A stretch of DNA of 64,000 nt from Acidimicrobiia bacterium (GCA_024281095.1 JAMXLJ010000011.1:62001-126000); one strand, 5' to 3'; shown: positions 23,622 to 34,484, counted from the stretch's first letter. The notes: generated from the sequence alone by a model not told the origin. Numbers and translations: made by a program.

Positions 23622-24839
23622 GTGACCTCGACGCTCGGCGCGACGCGGGAGGCGACGCGCGTCCCGGCGTCGGTCAAGCGGGTCTCGCTCCCTCGCCGTC
23701 GCGAGCGCGGGTTCCTCCGCCCGCTCGCCATCTTCGCCGCGTCACGAGCCCTGGTGCTCGCGACGGTGGCCGTGGTCGTGGTCACCGAACGGGCCGACCC
23801 GGGAGCCGGGCCGTGGCCCGTGTTGCCCGGCCCCCGCGTCGCGTTTCTCCGCGCCCTCGGGCGATGGGACGCGGCCTGGTACGTCGCGATCGCACGGCAT
23901 GGCTACCGGCTCGAGATGTCGCCGCCGGGTGGGCACGCGAGCGACGCGTTCTTCCCCTTGTTCCCCATGCTCGTGCGCTGGCTGTCGGCGCCGCTGCATC
24001 TCTCACCGTTGATCGTTGCGGTCCTGCTGAGCACCGCGATCGGTGCGGGCGCCGCGCTCGCGGTATGGACGCTCGCCCGCCGCCTGCTCGGGCCCACGGT
24101 CGCCGACCGCGCCGTCACCCTGTTCTGCGTGTTCCCCGGCGCCTTCGTGCTCTCGATGGCGTACGCCGAAGGGCTGCTCGTCCTGGCGTGCGCCGTGTGT
24201 CTCGTTGCGCTGTGCGACCGGCGTTGGGCCGTCGCGGGGCTCGCCGCCGCGGTCGCGACGGCAACCCGTCCGAACGCCGCGCCCATCGTGCTCGCGTGCC
24301 TCACCGCGGCGGTCCTCGCCACCCGGCGGCGGCGCGAATGGAGCGCGTGGATCGCGCCGGCCCTCGCGCCCATCGGCGCCGGAGCGTTCTTCATCTCGCT
24401 GTGGGTCCGCACCGGCAGCATCACACGCTGGTTCGACGTCGAGCGCACGCTCTGGCGCGACCACCTCGACATCGGGATCACGGCGCTGCGCCGTGTCGGT
24501 CAGGCACTCACCGGTACCGCGCCGTCGCTCGCTCCCGGCGGTCTCAACATCCAAGCCGTCGCGGTCGGCGTGCTGCTCGCGGTCGTCGGCATCGTCTGCA
24601 TGATCCGGTGGCGCCCACCACTTCCCATCGCGGTGTTCACGTTGGCCGCTGTTCTCACTGCGTGCGCGTCCGTCAACGTCGGCCCGCGTCCGCGCCTCCT
24701 GCTCGGGGCGTTCCCGGTCGCGATCGCGGTCGCGAAGTACGTGCGAGGCCGCCTCTTCGTCGCGGTGGTCACCGTGAGCGCACTCGGCATGATCGCGTTG
24801 ACCGCACTCACGGTCGGGTCGCTGGCCGTGACTCCTTGA
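23622..24839 (+). CDS. GT-C-type membrane mannosyltransferase (PIG-V-like)
   Basis: 405 aa from a GTG at 23622 with a strong GGAGGGAG (23611-23618). It has about ten hydrophobic segments. The first outer loop has RWDAAWYVAIARHGY and the next membrane region AFFPLFPMLVR, both typical of the PIG-V/GPI mannosyltransferase-2-like family found in actinobacteria, which use polyprenyl-phosphate sugar donors. It probably glycosylates a cell-envelope lipid or protein. It is followed after 3 nt by another GT-C protein, likely in the same operon. The acceptor is unknown. Confidence 0.8.
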   Translation: MTSTLGATREATRVPASVKRVSLPRRRERGFLRPLAIFAASRALVLATVAVVVVTERADPGAGPWPVLPGPRVAFLRALGRWDAAWYVAIARHGYRLEMSPPGGHASDAFFPLFPMLVRWLSAPLHLSPLIVAVLLSTAIGAGAALAVWTLARRLLGPTVADRAVTLFCVFPGAFVLSMAYAEGLLVLACAVCLVALCDRRWAVAGLAAAVATATRPNAAPIVLACLTAAVLATRRRREWSAWIAPALAPIGAGAFFISLWVRTGSITRWFDVERTLWRDHLDIGITALRRVGQALTGTAPSLAPGGLNIQAVAVGVLLAVVGIVCMIRWRPPLPIAVFTLAAVLTACASVNVGPRPRLLLGAFPVAIAVAKYVRGRLFVAVVTVSALGMIALTALTVGSLAVTP

Positions 24840-24842
24840 CCT

Positions 24843-26501
24843 GTGACGGGCCTCACTCCCGTCGCGACGCCATCGGGCTCGCCACGAGCTGACAAATCCG
24901 TCGCGCACGCGCGCGACAGTGCTCTCGACGAGGCCGGCGGGTCCGCAGGTCTGCACCGGGCCTTGCGCGTCGTGCTCGTCGCGGTCGCCGGCGCGTTCCT
25001 TGCGACGTACGTCGCCATTGCGATCGCGCGCATGCGGTACCCGTACGAGATCGAGTGGATCGAGGGTGGCGTCGTCGACGAGATCCGTCGCGCATTCACC
25101 GGGCACTCGCTGTACGGCCGTCCCTCGCTGCACTACACCCCCAACATCTACACGCCGCTCTACTACTACGTCTCCGGCGTCGCGCTGAAGATCTTCGGCG
25201 GCGGGTTCTTCGCACCCCGACTCGTGTCGTTCCTGGCCTCGCTCGCCGCGTTCGCATGCGTGGCCGCGCTCGTCCGTATCGAAACTCGCGACAACCTCGT
25301 CGCGTTCGTGTCGGCGTGCCTGTTCGCCGCGTGCTTCCGGCGCGGCGGCGCCTGGTTCGACGTCGCGCGCGTCGACTCGCTGTTCGTCGCCCTGCTCTTC
25401 GGTGGTCTGCTCATCGTCCGCCGGGCACGCACGTCGGGTGCCGCGGTCGCGGCGGGCGCGGTCATGACACTCGCGTTCCTCTCGAAGCAGGCGGCGCTCA
25501 TCCCGGCGGCCGTGGTCGTGTTGTTCCTGTGGCGACGGCGGTGGTCCCTCGCGGTCTGGTACTCCGCGACGTTCGGCGTGGGCCTGATTGGCAGCACAGT
25601 GGCTCTCGATCTCTGGTCACACGGTTGGTACCGCTTCTACGTGTTCGAGATGCCGGCCGTGCACGAGATCGTCGGCGAGGAGTACCACGCGTTCTGGACC
25701 GACGACCTCTTGGCGCCACTCGGACTCGCGCTGATCCTCTGCATCGCCGGCCTCTGGTGGACCGCCAAGGTGCGCACCGACGACGGTGTCGCCGCTGCGT
25801 GGTTCCACGTCCCGGTGTTCGCCGGGCTGCTGGCGTCGGCGTACCAGGGCCGCCTGCACAGCGGCGGCTACGACAACGTGCTGTTCCCGGCGTTCGGCGC
25901 GGTCGCGCTCGCGACGGGCTTGGGCCTGCACGCGGCCGCCGTCTTCGCGCGATCCGCCGTGCGGCCGCGCGGCGCGGCCGTGGCGTGGTTGGCACCGCTC
26001 GCAGTCGTCGTCGCGATCGTGCAGTTCGCCACGCTCACGTACGACCCGGGGGCCCAGATCCCCGACGCCGCGCGTCACCGCGCCGGGGCGCGGACACTCG
26101 CGGCACTGCGCAGCCTGCCGGGCACGGTGTACCTGCCCGGTCACGGCGAATACCTGCACCGGATCGGCAAGGAGAGCAACGTGCAGGGCTCCGCGCTCGA
26201 GGACGTCATCCGGGCCGACGTACGGGGCAACGGCAAGGCGCTGCGGCGCGCGCTCGACGACGCGATCGCTGCGGGTCGCTGGGACTGGATCGTGGTGGAC
26301 TCCGCTCCCACCTTCTCGTATCTGCCGCGTTCCCTCAAACGCACCTACGTCGCCGTCGGCACGCTCGTACCCCGCCGCCATCCGCTCCTTCCGCTGACGG
26401 GCACGATGACCGGACCGCTCACCGTGTGGGCACGGCGCGATCCGCCACCACCGGGCGGTGTGCCCGACACGCTGGTGCCGCTCGTGCCGGGCACGCGCTG
26501 A
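24843..26501 (+). CDS. GT-C-type integral membrane glycosyltransferase (ArnT/PMT-like)
   Basis: 552 aa with a ~45-residue cytosolic N-terminus, then about ten membrane segments. The first loop EIEWIEGGVVDEIRRAFTG holds acidic residues (EIEW..E) in the place where GT-C enzymes keep catalytic acids. HYTPNIYTPLYYYVSG and FARSAVRP-type loops fit ArnT/dolichyl-phosphate sugar transferase relatives. After residue ~410 a soluble C-terminal domain follows (GTVYLPGHGEYLHRIGKESN). It would transfer a sugar from a polyprenyl carrier on the outer face. The GTG lies 3 nt after the preceding stop. Confidence 0.75.
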   Translation: MTGLTPVATPSGSPRADKSVAHARDSALDEAGGSAGLHRALRVVLVAVAGAFLATYVAIAIARMRYPYEIEWIEGGVVDEIRRAFTGHSLYGRPSLHYTPNIYTPLYYYVSGVALKIFGGGFFAPRLVSFLASLAAFACVAALVRIETRDNLVAFVSACLFAACFRRGGAWFDVARVDSLFVALLFGGLLIVRRARTSGAAVAAGAVMTLAFLSKQAALIPAAVVVLFLWRRRWSLAVWYSATFGVGLIGSTVALDLWSHGWYRFYVFEMPAVHEIVGEEYHAFWTDDLLAPLGLALILCIAGLWWTAKVRTDDGVAAAWFHVPVFAGLLASAYQGRLHSGGYDNVLFPAFGAVALATGLGLHAAAVFARSAVRPRGAAVAWLAPLAVVVAIVQFATLTYDPGAQIPDAARHRAGARTLAALRSLPGTVYLPGHGEYLHRIGKESNVQGSALEDVIRADVRGNGKALRRALDDAIAAGRWDWIVVDSAPTFSYLPRSLKRTYVAVGTLVPRRHPLLPLTGTMTGPLTVWARRDPPPPGGVPDTLVPLVPGTR

Positions 26502-26506
26502 GGCCG

Positions 26507-27277
26507 GTGCCACGCCGGCACGACGCCGACGCGGGCGGCGCGCCCGACGTGCTCGCGGCAAAGGCCGCGTTGCGCGAAGACGTGTGGGACGCGATGTCGC
26601 GACCCGGTGTGACCCGGTTTCCCGGGCCGCGCAACCGCATTCCCAACTTCGTCGGAGCGGAAGAGGCGGCCGAACGTCTGCGCACCGCTGTGAGCTGGCA
26701 ACGATCTCGGACGGTGAAGGCGAACCCCGACTCACCGCAGTGGCCCGTGCGTCAGCGCGCGTTGGAGGACGGCAAGCTCCTCTTCATGGCGGTTCCGCGG
26801 CTCGCGGACCCGAAACCCTTCTTCCTTCTCGACCCGTCGCGGCTCACGGGCACGCCGCGCGCCGCGAGCTCGATCAAGGGCGCGGCGCGCTCGGCGCGCA
26901 AGGTCGGGGTCGACGAGCTGCAACCCGTCGATCTCGTGGTCGCCGGGTCGGTCGCGGTGGGCGAGGACGGCGCGCGTCTCGGCAAGGGCGGGGGCTTCAG
27001 CGACCTGGAGCTCGCGCTGGCCGCGGAGGCGGGCCTCGTCGACGCGCACACGGTCATCGCCACGACCGTCCACGACGTGCAGGTGCGCGCGGCAGGGGAG
27101 ATCCCCGTCACCGCGCACGACTTCACGATCGACCTCGTCGTGACGCCGACGCGGACCATCGAGATCACGCGGCGAGGCCGGCGGCGGGCCCCGCGAGTGC
27201 GATGGGACGAGCTCACCGACGAGAAGATCGCCGCGATCCCGCTCCTCCAACGGCTCCGCCCCGCGGCTCGACGCTGA
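26507..27277 (+). CDS. 5-formyltetrahydrofolate cyclo-ligase-like protein
   Basis: 256 aa. AAKAALREDVWDAMSRPGVT and NRIPNFVGAEEAAERLRT open a region like the MTHFS-domain proteins; the conserved GARLGKGGGFSDLELAL (GxGxGFYD equivalent, here GKGGGFSD) marks the substrate/ATP-binding loop. Canonical cyclo-ligases have YYD in this loop, so the tyrosines are replaced here. This suggests the MTHFSD-like branch rather than the folate salvage enzyme itself. The GTG lies 5 nt after the glycosyltransferase stop. Confidence 0.75.
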   Translation: MPRRHDADAGGAPDVLAAKAALREDVWDAMSRPGVTRFPGPRNRIPNFVGAEEAAERLRTAVSWQRSRTVKANPDSPQWPVRQRALEDGKLLFMAVPRLADPKPFFLLDPSRLTGTPRAASSIKGAARSARKVGVDELQPVDLVVAGSVAVGEDGARLGKGGGFSDLELALAAEAGLVDAHTVIATTVHDVQVRAAGEIPVTAHDFTIDLVVTPTRTIEITRRGRRRAPRVRWDELTDEKIAAIPLLQRLRPAARR

Positions 27278-27282
27278 CCTAG

Positions 27283-27300
27283 AGTGACGCCGATGTCAGG
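27283..27300. promoter_or_regulatory. TGAC-N6-GTCA palindrome overlapping the FadD17-like gene start
   Basis: AGTGACGCCGATGTCAGG has the exact core and a full right arm. It overlaps the -10-like TAGAGT (27280-27285) and the ATG at 27293, so it may be an operator at the transcription start, or a chance match formed by the leaderless start sequence. Confidence 0.35.
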
Positions 27301-29074
27301 TACCGGCGAAACCTCGCTGAAGCGGCGCGCCGTCCCCAGACCCGGCGAAGCACCGATGCCGGCAGCCAATGCGGCGGAGCTGCTGCGGCGCAACGGCACC
27401 GATCCGGCGATCGCGAGCCGCCCGGCGCTGCGGTTCGGCGACCGGGTGTGGACCCACGCCGAGTTCTTCGCGGAGTCGTGCCGCTACGCCAACCTCTTTC
27501 TGGCTCGGAAGCCGGCCGACCGGCCGCTGCTGCATGTCGGCGTGCTGCTCGACAACCTCCCGGAGTACCTGTTCGCCTTCGGAGGCGCGGCGCTCTCGGG
27601 CTCGTGCATCGTCGGCCTCAACCACACCCGACGTGACGAGCACCTGCTGCGCGACGCGCAGCACACGCACTGCGGCCTGCTCATCACCGAGCCCCGCCAT
27701 CAGGGGCTGCTCTCGCCGATCATCGACCGTCTCGACCTCGGACCGGGCGGCGTGCTCGTCGCGACGCGCAATGCGTCGCCCGACGATCCGGCGCCGGCGC
27801 TCGGCGCACTGCTCGACGATGCGCTCGGCGGCGTCGCCGATGGCGATCCGGGTCTCGAGCCGCCGGCCGACACGCTGTGGACGCTCATCTTCACGTCGGG
27901 CACGTCGGATGCGCCCAAGGCCGTGATCACGACGCAGCGGCGCATCCTCGTCACCGGTGCGCGCATGGGCATCATCATGGATCTCGGGCCCGACGACGTC
28001 GGCTACATCTGCATGCCGCTGTTCCACTCGAACGCGGTGATGGTCGGATGGGCGCCGTCGATCGTGCTCGGCGCGTCGGTGGGTCTCGCGCGCAAGTTCA
28101 GCGCGTCGCGCTGGCTCGGCGACATCCGCCACTACGGCTCCACGTACTTCAACTACACGGGCAAGCCGCTCGCGTACATCCTGTCGACGCCGGAGCAGCC
28201 CGACGACGCGGACAACCCCCTGCGGGTCGCGTTCGGCAACGAAGGTTCGCCCGACGTGGTGGAGCGGTTCAGCCGGCGGTTCGCAGTCGACGTCATCGAC
28301 GCGTACGGCGCGACCGAGGGCGGGGTCGCGGTCAACCGCGACGCCGAAGAACGCATGGGTGCCTTGGGCCAGGCCGGCGCCGAGGTCGCGGTCGTCGACG
28401 AAGACGGCAACCCGAAGCCGCCCGCACGCTTCGACGAGACGGGCCGGCTCGTCAACGCCGACGACTGCGTCGGCGAGATCGTGAACACGGCCGGAGTGGG
28501 GCCGTTCGAGGGCTATTACAACAATGCCGAGGCGAACGACCGCACCATGCGCTTCGGCTGGTACTGGACCGGTGATCTCGGATACCTCGACGACGACCGC
28601 TACCTGTACTTCGCCGGGCGCAACGCGGACTGGATCCGAGTCGACGGCGAGAACTTCCCCGCGGGCCCGATCGAGGCCGCGATCGGCCACCATCCCGATG
28701 TCGTCCTCGCCGTCGCGTACGGCGTGCCCGACGACCAGGCCGGGGATCAGGTGATGGCCGGCCTCGTGCTGCGCGATGGCGCCGTGTTCGACCCCGAAGC
28801 CTTTGCCGGCTGGCTCGACGGACAAGAGGCGGTCGGGCCGAAGTGGCGACCACGATACGTGCGCGTCCTGCGCGACCCGCCGACCACGGGCACCAACAAG
28901 ATCGTCAAGCGCACGCTGGTGCACCAGAAGTTCCGCTCCGACCGCGTCGAGGGCGACGAGATCTACGTGCGCAACCGCGGTGACGACCACTACCGCCGGT
29001 TCACCGCCGACGACGAGGCCGCACTCGCGGCTTCGTTCGAGAAGTACGGGCGCGAGCGGTTCTGGGACTTGTGA
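27293..29074 (+). CDS. Acyl-CoA synthetase (AMP-binding, FadD17-like)
   Basis: 593 aa from ATG 27293, which lies 7 nt after TAGAGT (leaderless pattern). An internal ATG at 27357 would remove a poorly conserved 21-residue leader and is also plausible. P-loop TLIFTSGTSDAPKAVITT, YICMPLFHSNAVMVGWA, the adenylate motif DAYGATEGGVAV, hinge YWTGDLGYLDDDRYLYFAGR and C-terminal TNKIVKR with the catalytic Lys. It activates a carboxylic acid to its CoA ester for beta-oxidation. The wording around FHSNAVMVGWA is close to mycobacterial FadD17. It overlaps the next acyl-CoA dehydrogenase gene by 4 nt (GTGA). Confidence 0.9.
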   Translation: MSGTGETSLKRRAVPRPGEAPMPAANAAELLRRNGTDPAIASRPALRFGDRVWTHAEFFAESCRYANLFLARKPADRPLLHVGVLLDNLPEYLFAFGGAALSGSCIVGLNHTRRDEHLLRDAQHTHCGLLITEPRHQGLLSPIIDRLDLGPGGVLVATRNASPDDPAPALGALLDDALGGVADGDPGLEPPADTLWTLIFTSGTSDAPKAVITTQRRILVTGARMGIIMDLGPDDVGYICMPLFHSNAVMVGWAPSIVLGASVGLARKFSASRWLGDIRHYGSTYFNYTGKPLAYILSTPEQPDDADNPLRVAFGNEGSPDVVERFSRRFAVDVIDAYGATEGGVAVNRDAEERMGALGQAGAEVAVVDEDGNPKPPARFDETGRLVNADDCVGEIVNTAGVGPFEGYYNNAEANDRTMRFGWYWTGDLGYLDDDRYLYFAGRNADWIRVDGENFPAGPIEAAIGHHPDVVLAVAYGVPDDQAGDQVMAGLVLRDGAVFDPEAFAGWLDGQEAVGPKWRPRYVRVLRDPPTTGTNKIVKRTLVHQKFRSDRVEGDEIYVRNRGDDHYRRFTADDEAALAASFEKYGRERFWDL

Positions 29075-30231
29075 ACCTTTCGTTCACACCCGAGGAGGAG
29101 GCGTTCGCGCTCGAGGTCCGCGCGTGGCTGCGTGACCACCTCGACCTGCCGCCGCGCTTTCCGACGCTCGCAGAGGAGATCGAATGGGGCCAACGGTGGC
29201 AGGCGAAGCTCGCGGCCGACCGGTGGGTGGGCATCCACTGGCCCAAGGAGTACGGCGGTCGCAGCGCGTCGCCGGTGCAGGTCGCCATCTTCAACATGGA
29301 GTACGCGCGTTCGCGCGCGCTGCAGCCGGTGAACCGGGTCGGCATCAACCTGGCCGGGCCGACGCTGCTCGCGCACGGCACCGAGGAGCAGAAACGTCGC
29401 TGGCTTCCGGCCATCCTCACGGCTGAAGAGATCTGGTGCCAGCTGTTCAGCGAGCCCGGCGCCGGCTCCGACCTCGCGTCGCTCAGCACCCGCGCCACGC
29501 GCGTCGACGACGGATGGCTGCTGTCCGGCCAGAAGGTGTGGACGAGCTACGCGCAGTTCGCGCGGTGGGGCATCTGCCTGGCCCGCACCGATCCCGAGGC
29601 CCCGAAGCACCGCGGCATCTCGTACCTGGTGGTGGACATGGAGGCCGACGGCATCGACGTGCGGCCGCTGGTGCAGATCACGGGTGACGCGGAGTTCAAC
29701 GAGGTGTTCTTCGACGACGTCTTCGTACCCGACGACCATCTCGTCGGCGGTCTGAACCAGGGTTGGGCAGTCGCGAACACGACGCTCGCACACGAGCGCG
29801 GCACCGCCTTCCCGTTCAAGGAGCAGGTGGTGCACGAGGTCTACCTCGACGAGCTGTACGACCTCGCCGCGGGCAACGGCTCGCTCGACTACGTGGAGCT
29901 CGCCGACGGTCTCGCGCAGGCGTTCGTCGAGCTGCGCGTGTTGCGTCTGCACAACTGGCGCACGCTGTCCCGCCTGGTGCGCGGGCACGAGCCCGGCCCG
30001 GAGTCGAGCGTCGTGAAGCTCGCGTGGACCGACATGACCCAGCACCTCTCCGACCTCGCGCTGGGCCTGCTCGGCGGCGCGTCACCGCTGTGGGCCGACG
30101 CAAGCGACAACCCGGCCGGCGGTCGCTGGCAGAAGCAATGGCTGTGGAGCAAGGCCGCGTCGATCGCCGGCGGCACGTCGGAGGTGCAGCGCACCATCAT
30201 CGGCGATCGCATCCTCGGCCTCCCGCGCTGA
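29071..30231 (+). CDS. Acyl-CoA dehydrogenase (FadE type)
   Basis: 386 aa. The flavin-binding motif CQLFSEPGAGSDLASLSTRA and GQKVWTSYAQFARWGICLAR are typical, as are FFDDVFVPDDHLVGG and the C-terminal SIAGGTSEVQRTIIGDRILG. FAD-dependent alpha,beta-dehydrogenation of an acyl-CoA, electrons passing to ETF. It is coupled by a GTGA overlap to the FadD17-like ligase, so the pair likely activates and desaturates the same acid. The chain or ring substrate is not determined. Confidence 0.92.
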   Translation: MNLSFTPEEEAFALEVRAWLRDHLDLPPRFPTLAEEIEWGQRWQAKLAADRWVGIHWPKEYGGRSASPVQVAIFNMEYARSRALQPVNRVGINLAGPTLLAHGTEEQKRRWLPAILTAEEIWCQLFSEPGAGSDLASLSTRATRVDDGWLLSGQKVWTSYAQFARWGICLARTDPEAPKHRGISYLVVDMEADGIDVRPLVQITGDAEFNEVFFDDVFVPDDHLVGGLNQGWAVANTTLAHERGTAFPFKEQVVHEVYLDELYDLAAGNGSLDYVELADGLAQAFVELRVLRLHNWRTLSRLVRGHEPGPESSVVKLAWTDMTQHLSDLALGLLGGASPLWADASDNPAGGRWQKQWLWSKAASIAGGTSEVQRTIIGDRILGLPR

Positions 30232-30261
30232 TCCCAACTGCAGTGGATAAGGTGCAGCGCG

Positions 30262-30639
30262 ATGAAGGTGATTGGGCTCGATCACGTGGTGTTGCGTGTT
30301 GCCGACGTCGAGCGTTCGCTGGCGTGGTACCACGACGAACTCGGTCTCGAGTTGGAACGCGTCGACGAATGGCGTCGCGGTGAGGTGTTCTTCCCGTCGG
30401 TGCGTGTCGACGCGACGACGGTGATCGACCTGCTGCAAGCGGAACGCACGGGGGAGAACGTCGACCACGTCTGCCTCGTCATCGCGCCCGAAGATCTCGA
30501 CGCGCTGAAGGCATCGGGACGCTTCGACGTTGCCAGCGGTCCGTCGCGCGTGTGGGGCGCGCAGGGTGACGGCCTCGGCCTGTATGTACGCGACCCCGAC
30601 GGCAACCTTGTCGAGCTGCGTCACTACGAAAACGGGTAG
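30262..30639 (+). CDS. VOC-superfamily (glyoxalase-like) protein
   Basis: 125 aa, one complete two-module VOC domain. GLDHVVLRVADVERSLAWYH opens module 1 and VDHVCLVIAPEDL module 2; GLYVRDPDGNLVELRHY is the usual C-terminal strand with the metal Glu. His8, the second-module His and the C-terminal Glu are likely metal ligands. It could be a lyase, isomerase or dioxygenase-like protein; no reaction can be named. TAAGGT (30248-30253) ends 8 nt before the ATG, a leaderless pattern. Confidence 0.85.
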   Translation: MKVIGLDHVVLRVADVERSLAWYHDELGLELERVDEWRRGEVFFPSVRVDATTVIDLLQAERTGENVDHVCLVIAPEDLDALKASGRFDVASGPSRVWGAQGDGLGLYVRDPDGNLVELRHYENG

Positions 30640-30719
30640 GTGTTTCGCGCGTTCGAGACTGGTATTTTTCGGTCCTCCGCGACGGCATGGGCCGCCGCAG
30701 GTACGGGGAGACCAGGTAG

Positions 30720-30920
30720 TTGGCAACAGGCACCGTCAAGTGGTTCAACTCCGAGAAGGGGTACGGATTCATCGCGCGTGAAGACGGCCCGGACGTATTC
30801 GTGCACTTCTCGAACATCCAGATGCAGGGCTACAAGACACTCGAAGAAGGGCAGCGCGTCGAGTTCGAGATCGCCCAGGGCAGGAAGGGCGAAGAAGCGC
30901 AAAACGTCCGGTCGGCGTAG
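30720..30920 (+). CDS. Cold-shock domain protein (CspA family)
   Basis: 66 aa, the usual length. [19 protein letters not shown] contains RNP1 (KGYGFIA), and DVFVHFS is RNP2. It is an OB-fold RNA chaperone that binds single-stranded nucleic acid. The start is TTG at 30720, with GGGGAG (30705-30710) 9 nt upstream; no ATG or GTG fits. The stop is followed within 6 nt by a strong GC hairpin (30926-30959). Confidence 0.95.
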   Translation: MATGTVKWFNSEKGYGFIAREDGPDVFVHFSNIQMQGYKTLEEGQRVEFEIAQGRKGEEAQNVRSA

Positions 30921-30925
30921 TTCCC

Positions 30926-30959
30926 CACGTGTGGCCGGGCGCGGGTCCGGCCACACGTG
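30926..30959 (+). terminator. Strong hairpin downstream of the cold-shock gene
   Basis: CACGTGTGGCCGG (30926-30938) and CCGGCCACACGTG (30947-30959) form a perfect 13-bp stem with an 8-nt loop. There is no T-run. It lies between convergent genes and could end transcription from both sides. Confidence 0.65.
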
Positions 30960-30993
30960 CAACACGCAACGCGACGCGGTGCGGTCGCGTCGG

Positions 30994-32187
30994 TCAGATT
31001 GCGTACAGCCGGCGACAGCTGTCGCCCGCGATCTCGGTCTGCAGCTCGGGGGGCAGGCCTTCCATCGCCTCGCCGAGCTCCTCGGTCACGCCGGGGAACT
31101 TCGCGTCGGGGTGCGGGTAGTCGCTCGCCCAGACGATGCGGTCCGCGCCGACGAGCGGTGAGCGCGCGGTGAAGGCGAGCGTCGACTCGTCGGGATCGAA
31201 GCTGATCCAGCACTGACGCCGGAAGTACTCCGATGGCTCGAGCCTCAGGTTGGGCACGTCCCAGGCGAAGATCTTGGCGTGGTGGTCGAGGCGCTCGAGC
31301 CACGGAACGACCCAGCCGCCGTTCGCTTCGAGGAACACGATCTTCAGGTCTGGGAACCGTTCGCACACGCCGCCCGCGAGCACGAACGCCATCGTGTACA
31401 TCATGTCGAACGGGTTCGAGATCGCCTGCGTGAAGTACACGTTGTCGATCGGCGTGTCGTCTCCGGTGTTGATCGGCATGGCCGAGCTGCCGAGCCAGTT
31501 GATCCGCAGTCCCTTGCACGTGCCCGGCAGGTCGGCGAGCAGGAACGGGTGCAGGCCGATCGGCAGGCCCGCGTCGCACGCCGCCCGCCACAGCGGGTCG
31601 TAGACCGGGTCGGAGAACGGCTTCCACGCAACCGTCGGGTTCGGCCGCAACATCACGCCGACGATGCCGGGCTTTCCCGCGACGCGCCGGATCTCGGCGG
31701 TGGCGCGCTCGATGTCCTGCTGCGGCACGATCGCGACACCGAACAATCGCCCCTCGCCCTGGCTCGCGTGGTCCGACAACCAGTCGTTGTACGCGCGGCA
31801 TTGTGCCGCCGCGAAGTCGACGTCTTTCAGGCCGGCGATGCCGAGGAGCATCGTCGGATAGAGGACAGACTGCTGGATGCCGTCGGTATCGAGATCGGCG
31901 AGGCGGGCCTTCACGTCGTACGCCGCCGGACGTATCTCGGTGTAGCGAAGCTCACCGCGCTGCGCCTTCTCGCGCTCCTCGAGCGTCATTCCCGCGGTGC
32001 CCGCGAGCGCGAGCGAATTCGCGGGAAGACGCTGGTCGCCGTACACGCACCATTCGTTGCCCGATGCATCGGTTTCGATGTGCCAGATCCGGTCGGCATA
32101 CTCCTTCGGGGCGTACTCGAGCATCCCGCTCGGATGCTCGAGGATGTGCCCGTCGGAGTCGATGAAGCGCAGCTTCGTCGCGGCCAT
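30994..32187 (-). CDS. Amidohydrolase_2-family metal-dependent hydrolase
   Basis: 397 aa from an ATG at 32187 preceded by AGGAGGGA (strong). The opening RFIDSDGHILEHPSG is the DxDxH-type first metal site variant of the family. GLPIGLHPFLLADLPG holds a likely metal His, and RIVWASDYPHPDAKFPGV carries the catalytic Asp (SDYPH). The family includes ACMSD-like decarboxylases and aromatic or lactone hydrolases. A second member lies at the right edge of the window. It converges with the cold-shock gene. Confidence 0.88.
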   Translation of the reverse strand: MAATKLRFIDSDGHILEHPSGMLEYAPKEYADRIWHIETDASGNEWCVYGDQRLPANSLALAGTAGMTLEEREKAQRGELRYTEIRPAAYDVKARLADLDTDGIQQSVLYPTMLLGIAGLKDVDFAAAQCRAYNDWLSDHASQGEGRLFGVAIVPQQDIERATAEIRRVAGKPGIVGVMLRPNPTVAWKPFSDPVYDPLWRAACDAGLPIGLHPFLLADLPGTCKGLRINWLGSSAMPINTGDDTPIDNVYFTQAISNPFDMMYTMAFVLAGGVCERFPDLKIVFLEANGGWVVPWLERLDHHAKIFAWDVPNLRLEPSEYFRRQCWISFDPDESTLAFTARSPLVGADRIVWASDYPHPDAKFPGVTEELGEAMEGLPPELQTEIAGDSCRRLYAI

Positions 32188-32271
32188 GCGTCCCTCCTGT
32201 GCGCGGGTCTTCCCGTGCGCGAGCCTCACTCTGACGCGCTCGCCCTCCGGCGACAAGCGCCGCCGCGGCGG

Positions 32272-33666
<1,395 letters not shown>

Positions 33667-33695
33667 GACCCCACGCTAGCCACGATGCCACGTGA

Positions 33696-34400
33696 TCAGA
33701 CCAGGTCCACCACGCCTTCGACGTCGGGAAGCACGGCCAGCACGTCCGTGCCCTGGGGAGCCTTCGGTGCACCCGGGTCGTCCCAATGGCCGTCGCGTCG
33801 CAGGTACACCGCGGGGATGCCGACCGCCCGCGGACCCTCCACGTCGGGGCCCCAGCTGTCGCCGACGAAGAGGCACTCGCCGGCGACGACGCCGAGCTCT
33901 CCGAGCGTGCGGCGGAAGATCCGGGGATGCGGTTTGCGGGCGCCGGCCCAGGCCGACGACACCTGCACGTCGAAGAACTCCGTCAGCTTCGCGTCTTCGA
34001 CCGCTTCGGCGAGGTCCCAGTCCCAGTTGGAACAGATGGCGAGGCGCAGGCCTTGCGACCGCAGCCGGCTCAACACCGGGGGGACTTCGCTGTAGGCCTC
34101 GAGCACCCGCTGCGTCGCTCCCTCGCGCAGCTTCCGCACGATCACCTCGTACTCGTCGGGGTGCACGTCGGTCTCCGCGAGCATCGCGAGGGTGCGCTCG
34201 CGCTGCCACGCCATGTAGTGCTCGCGGCTGCGGGACTGCTCGAGGTGCTCGACACCGTCGATCCCGTCGTTGAACCAGCGGTCGCGGGCCTCGGCGGGGA
34301 GCGTGTAACCGTGCTCGGCCAGCACGTCGTCGGCCGAGCGCCAATTCGTCGCCCGGGCGAGCGTTCCGTAGAAGTCGAATACCACCGCGCGTACTGCCAT
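33696..34400 (-). CDS. HAD-superfamily hydrolase (HAD-IA)
   Basis: 234 aa. Motif I AVVFDFYGTLARAT (nucleophile Asp and acid/base position occupied by Tyr, DFYGT), motif II AICSNWDWDLA, motif III Lys (AGARKPHPRIF) and motif IV FVGDSWGPDVEG. The Tyr at the DxD second position, where phosphatases keep Asp, is also seen in haloacid-dehalogenase-type enzymes, so a dehalogenase or altered phosphatase activity is possible. The frame continues upstream over the PEBP gene, but conservation begins at this ATG. Confidence 0.88.
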   Translation of the reverse strand: MAVRAVVFDFYGTLARATNWRSADDVLAEHGYTLPAEARDRWFNDGIDGVEHLEQSRSREHYMAWQRERTLAMLAETDVHPDEYEVIVRKLREGATQRVLEAYSEVPPVLSRLRSQGLRLAICSNWDWDLAEAVEDAKLTEFFDVQVSSAWAGARKPHPRIFRRTLGELGVVAGECLFVGDSWGPDVEGPRAVGIPAVYLRRDGHWDDPGAPKAPQGTDVLAVLPDVEGVVDLV

Positions 34401-34484
34401 GACCCCGATCTTCGCATCTCCGGTGGACGCGGCGGCCGTTGGGGAAGGAACCTGCATCGGATCGACGACGCCTCGGAGGCCACG

